Shown here piece after piece: positions 6,729 to 9,487 of a stretch of DNA of 9,487 bases; position 1 is the first letter of the stretch, and every line of letters starts with the position of its first letter. The notes beneath the pieces are model-generated. The model was not told where the DNA came from and searched no databases. It was given only the letters and a program-made list of their open reading frames with translations. A program made the position numbers and the translations under genes. Source of the stretch: Nitrospinae bacterium RIFCSPLOWO2_12_39_16 (GTDB lineage Bacteria; Nitrospinota; Nitrospinia; UBA9942); NCBI GenBank assembly GCA_001805005.1, contig MHDO01000116.1, positions 1 through 9,487 on the forward strand, written 5' to 3'.

Positions 6729-7757
6729 ATGAAAATAGGAATTTTAACGGGCGGCGGTGATTGCCCTGGTGAAAATGCGGTTATCAGGGCAGTCGTAAAA
6801 AAGGCGGATAAATACGGATTCAGTGTTATCGGTATTAAAAAAGGGTGGCTTGGATTGATAAATGGAGATGTAGAGCCGCTGACTCATTCCTCTGTTTCTG
6901 GAATACTCCCGAGAGGGGGGACAATCCTTGGGACATCAAGGACTAATCCATTTAAAAAAGAAGAGGATGTCCAGAAGATATTATCCAATATAAAAAAATT
7001 CGGGTTTGATACTCTCATTGCCATTGGTGGTGAAGATACACTCGGTGTTGCAAGAAAGTTTTTTGAGAAGGGCATTAAAGTTGTTGGAATACCAAAGACT
7101 ATTGACAACGACCTTTCAGGGACTGATTACACATTTGGCTTTGATACTGCTGTAAGTATCGCTACGGAGGCAATAGATAGACTGCATACAACCGCTGAAT
7201 CCCATGACAGGGTGATGGTTATAGAAGTAATGGGGAGGCATGCAGGTTGGATAGCCACTATTGCAGGGATTGCAGGCGGTGCAGACTGCATTCTCATACC
7301 TGAAAAACCATTTGATATTGATAAGGTGTGTGAGCTTGTAAACAAGAGGCATAATAGGGGGAGGGGGTTCAGCATTATTGTTGCAGCAGAAGGTGCAATG
7401 CCTGTAAAGGGGACAAAGCTCATAACACAGGATGAATCTGTGGATGCCTTTGGACATATCAAACTCGGGGGTGTGGGAAATATAATCGGAAAGGAGATTG
7501 AGAAAAGGACAGGGTTTGAAACAAGGGTTACTATACTTGGACATATTCAGAGGGGGGGGACACCAACTGCATTTGACAGAGTCCTTGCAACCCGTTACGG
7601 CGTTGCTGCTATAGAGCTTATAAAAAATAATGAATTTGGGAAGATGGTGGCATTAAGAGGAAATAAGATAATATCAGTGAATTTAGAAGAGGCTGTAGCG
7701 AAGCTAAAGACAATAGACCTTGAGCTGTATGATATAGCAGAGATATTTTTTGGCTAA
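6729..7757 (+). CDS. Phosphofructokinase, probably pyrophosphate-dependent (GGEDT type)
   Basis: A 342-residue second phosphofructokinase. Motifs: MKIGILTGGGDCPG (1-14), RGGTILGTSRTNPF (62-75), GGEDT (100-104), PKTIDND (122-128, base Asp126), MGRHAGWIA (168-176), GHIQRGGTPTAFDR (271-284) and C-terminus ending AEIFFG. Asp103 sits where ATP enzymes have Gly; with Lys123 this is the signature of PPi-dependent enzymes, which catalyse a reversible reaction usable in glycolysis and gluconeogenesis. From memory, GGEDT and the LKT...AE(V/I)FFG tail resemble actinobacterial PPi-PFKs such as that of Amycolatopsis methanolica; an alignment is needed. ATG 6729 is chosen over the GTG at 6720 because it matches the paralog's N-terminus and AAAGGGTGG (6715-6723) lies just before it. 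It is co-transcribed with the GGDGT enzyme. Donor preference is inferred from residues, not measured. Confidence 0.9.
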   Translation: MKIGILTGGGDCPGENAVIRAVVKKADKYGFSVIGIKKGWLGLINGDVEPLTHSSVSGILPRGGTILGTSRTNPFKKEEDVQKILSNIKKFGFDTLIAIGGEDTLGVARKFFEKGIKVVGIPKTIDNDLSGTDYTFGFDTAVSIATEAIDRLHTTAESHDRVMVIEVMGRHAGWIATIAGIAGGADCILIPEKPFDIDKVCELVNKRHNRGRGFSIIVAAEGAMPVKGTKLITQDESVDAFGHIKLGGVGNIIGKEIEKRTGFETRVTILGHIQRGGTPTAFDRVLATRYGVAAIELIKNNEFGKMVALRGNKIISVNLEEAVAKLKTIDLELYDIAEIFFG

Positions 7758-7769
7758 TGATTTATGTAT

Positions 7770-7892
7770 AGGAAATTATAAAAACTACCACGAATTTATC
7801 ACGGATAAACACGGACAAGACAAATCCTTTTATTATTTCATTGTTTCTCTGTATTTATCCGTGTCCCTCTGTGGTTTTATTAGGTTTTTGTT
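7770..7892. repeat. Intergenic inverted-repeat element B between the PFK operon and the convergent cytochrome
   Basis: Imperfect arms 7788-7817 and 7845-7874 share the core CACGGATAAAYAC in inverted orientation, around a roughly 27-nt loop. The head AGGAAATTATAAAA (7770-7783) and tail ATTAGGTTTTTGTT (7879-7892) match the ends of element A at 2706-2881, although the cores differ. It sits between two converging genes, and the tail overlaps the last base of the cytochrome stop codon, so a long stem here could also end transcription from both sides. No U-run of a classical terminator follows the stem on the plus strand. Confidence 0.7.
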
Positions 7893-9055
7893 CATGGATT
7901 TAAAGGTGTTACATCCTCAAATATTTTGTATTCAATTGAAATATCCTCTTTAAGCCCGTACTTCTGTTTAAGTTTATTCTTTGCCCTCTCTGTCATGATG
8001 TGATAAACGACCTGAACCCTGATTTCATCTCCAGCTGAATTATTATAATTGAATATATATTCTTTTGTTTCATGCGGTTTTATACGATTCTCATAGACCT
8101 CCACAATAATTGGCTTCCATATAATCCACCTCCCGATAGAATACTGCTCTGATTTTAAAACCCCCCCCTTTTTACTTATAACATCAAAATGGACTGTGAT
8201 ATATCTGTCAGGGTCGCCTGTAGGAAATTTATGTCCTGCCCCTGAATTTTTAATTTTCAGGATAAGGTCTATCATGCCATTATTTATTTTCTTATCCAGA
8301 CTGACCATAAGTCCCCTCTTTACCATATCAGGACTATGCCCCCCTTGCCATAGATGCTGCTTGCCTTTTCTTATCCGAGAATCTACAGCCACTGGCCTCT
8401 CAACCTCAGGCATGTGGCAGGTCTGGCATATATATCCCTTTGCGGCATAAGGTCCTTCATGAAACTCCTCAGATGTATTGCATGGATTTGCAATGTAGAG
8501 CATGGTCTTTCCGCTCTGAACCTGATGGCATCTGTCACAGATAGCAGTAGATTTAAACATCGGATCATATTTTGTCGGATGAGGCGCCTCAGTGTTTCCA
8601 TAAGGCCCAAGAATCACACCATCCCTCACATGACAGGCGGCGCATGTTATTCCCTCCTCTCTCAGTTCATGGCTAAAATCTTCATTTTTCTGTTTTATAG
8701 GTTTTTTGATATCCCCCTTTTCTAACCCTGTTATAATAAAATCCTGCTGATTCTGTAACGGTGTGTGGCAGTTCAGGCATATCCATATATTATTGTCCTT
8801 TCTCCAGTATGCCTGAAACAGGGGGTCAGTATATGCCTTTGCATGCATTGATGCAGCCCACTCTTCATATATCTCTTGATGACAGGCTGCGCATCCCTTT
8901 GAACTAAGGGATTCTATCCCTTTCGGAATATTTTTAATTAGTATTGGTTTTTCAAAGTCAGAACGGATTTTAAAGATAATGGGGGAATAGATATATCTCG
9001 AGTATATGATATAAATGAAAGATATAACCAATAAGAAAAGAAATGTTTTTTTCAT
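7892..9055 (-). CDS. Membrane-anchored pentaheme c-type cytochrome, cytochrome c554-like
   Basis: A 387-residue protein from ATG 9055; a TTG at 9067 would add four residues. The N-terminus is MKK plus a hydrophobic stretch (4-25) with no clear AxA cleavage site, so it may be an uncleaved anchor that holds the haem domain outside the inner membrane. Five haem motifs: CAACH 55-59, CLNCH 93-97, CAACH 138-142, CDRCH 173-177 and CQTCH 210-214. QGGHS follows at 237-241. The C-terminal third lacks haems and carries NSGAGHKFPTGDPDRY (270-285), a motif found in the beta-sandwich-like tails of related multiheme cytochromes. The expected role is periplasmic electron transfer; donor and acceptor are unknown. 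It is a paralog of the left-edge cytochrome. A membrane protein is encoded 99 nt upstream on the same strand and may share its transcript. No strong Shine-Dalgarno is visible. An 8-C run (8161-8168) lies within the gene. Confidence 0.93.
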   Translation of the reverse strand: MKKTFLFLLVISFIYIIYSRYIYSPIIFKIRSDFEKPILIKNIPKGIESLSSKGCAACHQEIYEEWAASMHAKAYTDPLFQAYWRKDNNIWICLNCHTPLQNQQDFIITGLEKGDIKKPIKQKNEDFSHELREEGITCAACHVRDGVILGPYGNTEAPHPTKYDPMFKSTAICDRCHQVQSGKTMLYIANPCNTSEEFHEGPYAAKGYICQTCHMPEVERPVAVDSRIRKGKQHLWQGGHSPDMVKRGLMVSLDKKINNGMIDLILKIKNSGAGHKFPTGDPDRYITVHFDVISKKGGVLKSEQYSIGRWIIWKPIIVEVYENRIKPHETKEYIFNYNNSAGDEIRVQVVYHIMTERAKNKLKQKYGLKEDISIEYKIFEDVTPLNP

Positions 9056-9067
9056 CTGAAAATGCAA

Positions 9068-9154
9068 ATTCCAAATCTCAAATAATACTTTTGGAAATCG
9101 GAATTTGGTGATTGGAATTTATTTGATTATTGGTGCTTGATAATATTGAGATTT
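9068..9154. repeat. AT-rich inverted repeat between the cytochrome and the upstream membrane protein gene
   Basis: AAATCTCAA (9073-9081) is a perfect inverted copy of TTGAGATTT (9146-9154). Between them, motifs of the type GGAATTTGGTGATTGGAATTT recur in both orientations (AATTCCAAAT at the left). It fills nearly the whole gap, abuts the stop codon of the membrane protein gene and precedes the cytochrome start. It is probably a dispersed intergenic repeat that folds into a stem in the transcript. Confidence 0.5.
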
Positions 9155-9487
9155 TCATCTCTTTATAATGTTTATAAATGCCCATAATCCTATGAGTTCA
9201 CCTGCTACTAATAACTCCCAATGATAATTATCAGGTATTCCTCCGTTTGTTGCCAGTTTAAAGTCCAGAATAAAAGAGATTAGTATTATTATTGCCCCTG
9301 TGATAATAAGTGCAATATCTTTTTTTTCTGCCAGCAATATCCTCCCTTTATCTAATAGATAGATAACAATCGTTGAGGCAATAGATATGGTAACAGCAAC
9401 AGTTACTGGTGCTAATACTGGGGCAATCCATGGGACAGGGATAAGAAAGAGTATATCCCATGTAAATACAGACTCAGGCCAATTTAA
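9155..9487 (-). CDS. Multi-span membrane protein, unrecognised (partial, N-terminus beyond window)
   Basis: The frame is open from the right edge to TGA at 9155-9157, giving the last 110 residues. An internal TTG at 9337 would yield only the final 60 residues, but the open frame and hydrophobic sequence upstream show that the gene starts outside the window. Visible segments: a long proline-containing hydrophobic stretch (about 9-46, beginning TWDILFLIPVPWIAPVLAP), a charged loop (DKGR...AEKK), a second span (about 58-76, rich in Ile), a loop with NGGIPDNYHWE, and a last span (about 91-108) ending IIKR. It lies upstream of the anchored cytochrome on the same strand, so it could be a membrane partner in electron transfer or haem-protein assembly. 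That is inferred from position only; I do not recognise the family. Confidence 0.75.
   Translation of the reverse strand, partial: LNWPESVFTWDILFLIPVPWIAPVLAPVTVAVTISIASTIVIYLLDKGRILLAEKKDIALIITGAIIILISFILDFKLATNGGIPDNYHWELLVAGELIGLWAFINIIKR

Noticed and set aside
7750..7953. Plus-strand 67-residue frame after the second phosphofructokinase
   Set aside because: It lies across inverted-repeat element B and the end of the minus-strand cytochrome, has no ribosome site, and its cysteines come from the repeat sequence.
8388..8401. Sequence resembling a B12 box (GCCACTGG) on the plus strand
   Set aside because: It lies inside the coding region of the cytochrome and lacks any surrounding riboswitch structure.
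8354..8725. Plus-strand 123-residue frame within the anchored cytochrome gene
   Set aside because: It is antisense to the CXXCH-rich region; no start signal or recognisable domain.
9155..9337. Sixty-residue stand-alone protein starting at TTG 9337
   Set aside because: The same frame stays open and hydrophobic to the window edge, so this is the tail of a larger membrane protein.

Overview
This is an AT-rich bacterial chromosomal window of about 9.5 kb. Ile is mostly ATA and Arg mostly AGA/AGG. It contains pentaheme c-type cytochromes, an ECF-type cobalt/nickel transporter, a GAF-PAS histidine kinase, a PolX-PHP repair polymerase and two phosphofructokinases. With the dispersed intergenic repeats, this suggests a Gram-negative anaerobe or microaerophile with respiratory cytochromes, for example Nitrospirota or a deltaproteobacterium-like lineage. 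That placement is an inference and weak; no rRNA or tRNA lies in the window.

Layout. Positions 1-696 (minus) hold the N-terminal 232 residues of a secreted pentaheme cytochrome c that runs off the left edge. Its consensus-like promoter lies in the divergent gap at 697-838. Next comes polX (839-2545, plus). Converging on it with a 4-bp overlap is an unlisted 36-residue single-span membrane protein (2542-2652, minus) with its own near-consensus promoter and a perfect Shine-Dalgarno. A repeat-derived intergenic block (about 2706-2881) precedes cbiM (2885-3550) and a cbiN/PDGLE-type gene (3553-3849). No cbiQ or cbiO follows. Instead a soluble GAF-PAS histidine kinase (3900-5516) comes 50 nt later on the same strand.

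A promoter at 5579-5607 and a strong Shine-Dalgarno start a two-gene phosphofructokinase operon. The first enzyme (5634-6716) carries GGDGT, the ATP-type residue. The second (6729-7757) carries GGEDT, the pyrophosphate-type residue. A second inverted-repeat block (7770-7892) separates this operon from a convergent second pentaheme cytochrome (7892-9055, minus), a clear paralog of the one at the left edge. Upstream of it on the same strand lies a truncated multi-span membrane protein (9155-9487).

Themes. The two cytochromes point to periplasmic electron transfer. The PFK pair suggests glycolytic flux that can use ATP or PPi and may be reversible. CbiMN could import Co2+ or Ni2+. No CRISPR array, transposase, integrase or phage gene is visible. 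The most unusual items are the 36-residue gene, the PFK pair with split phosphoryl-donor signatures, the CbiMN pair without its energising module, and two intergenic repeat elements that share their ends but have different cores. No gap between genes exceeds 300 bases.
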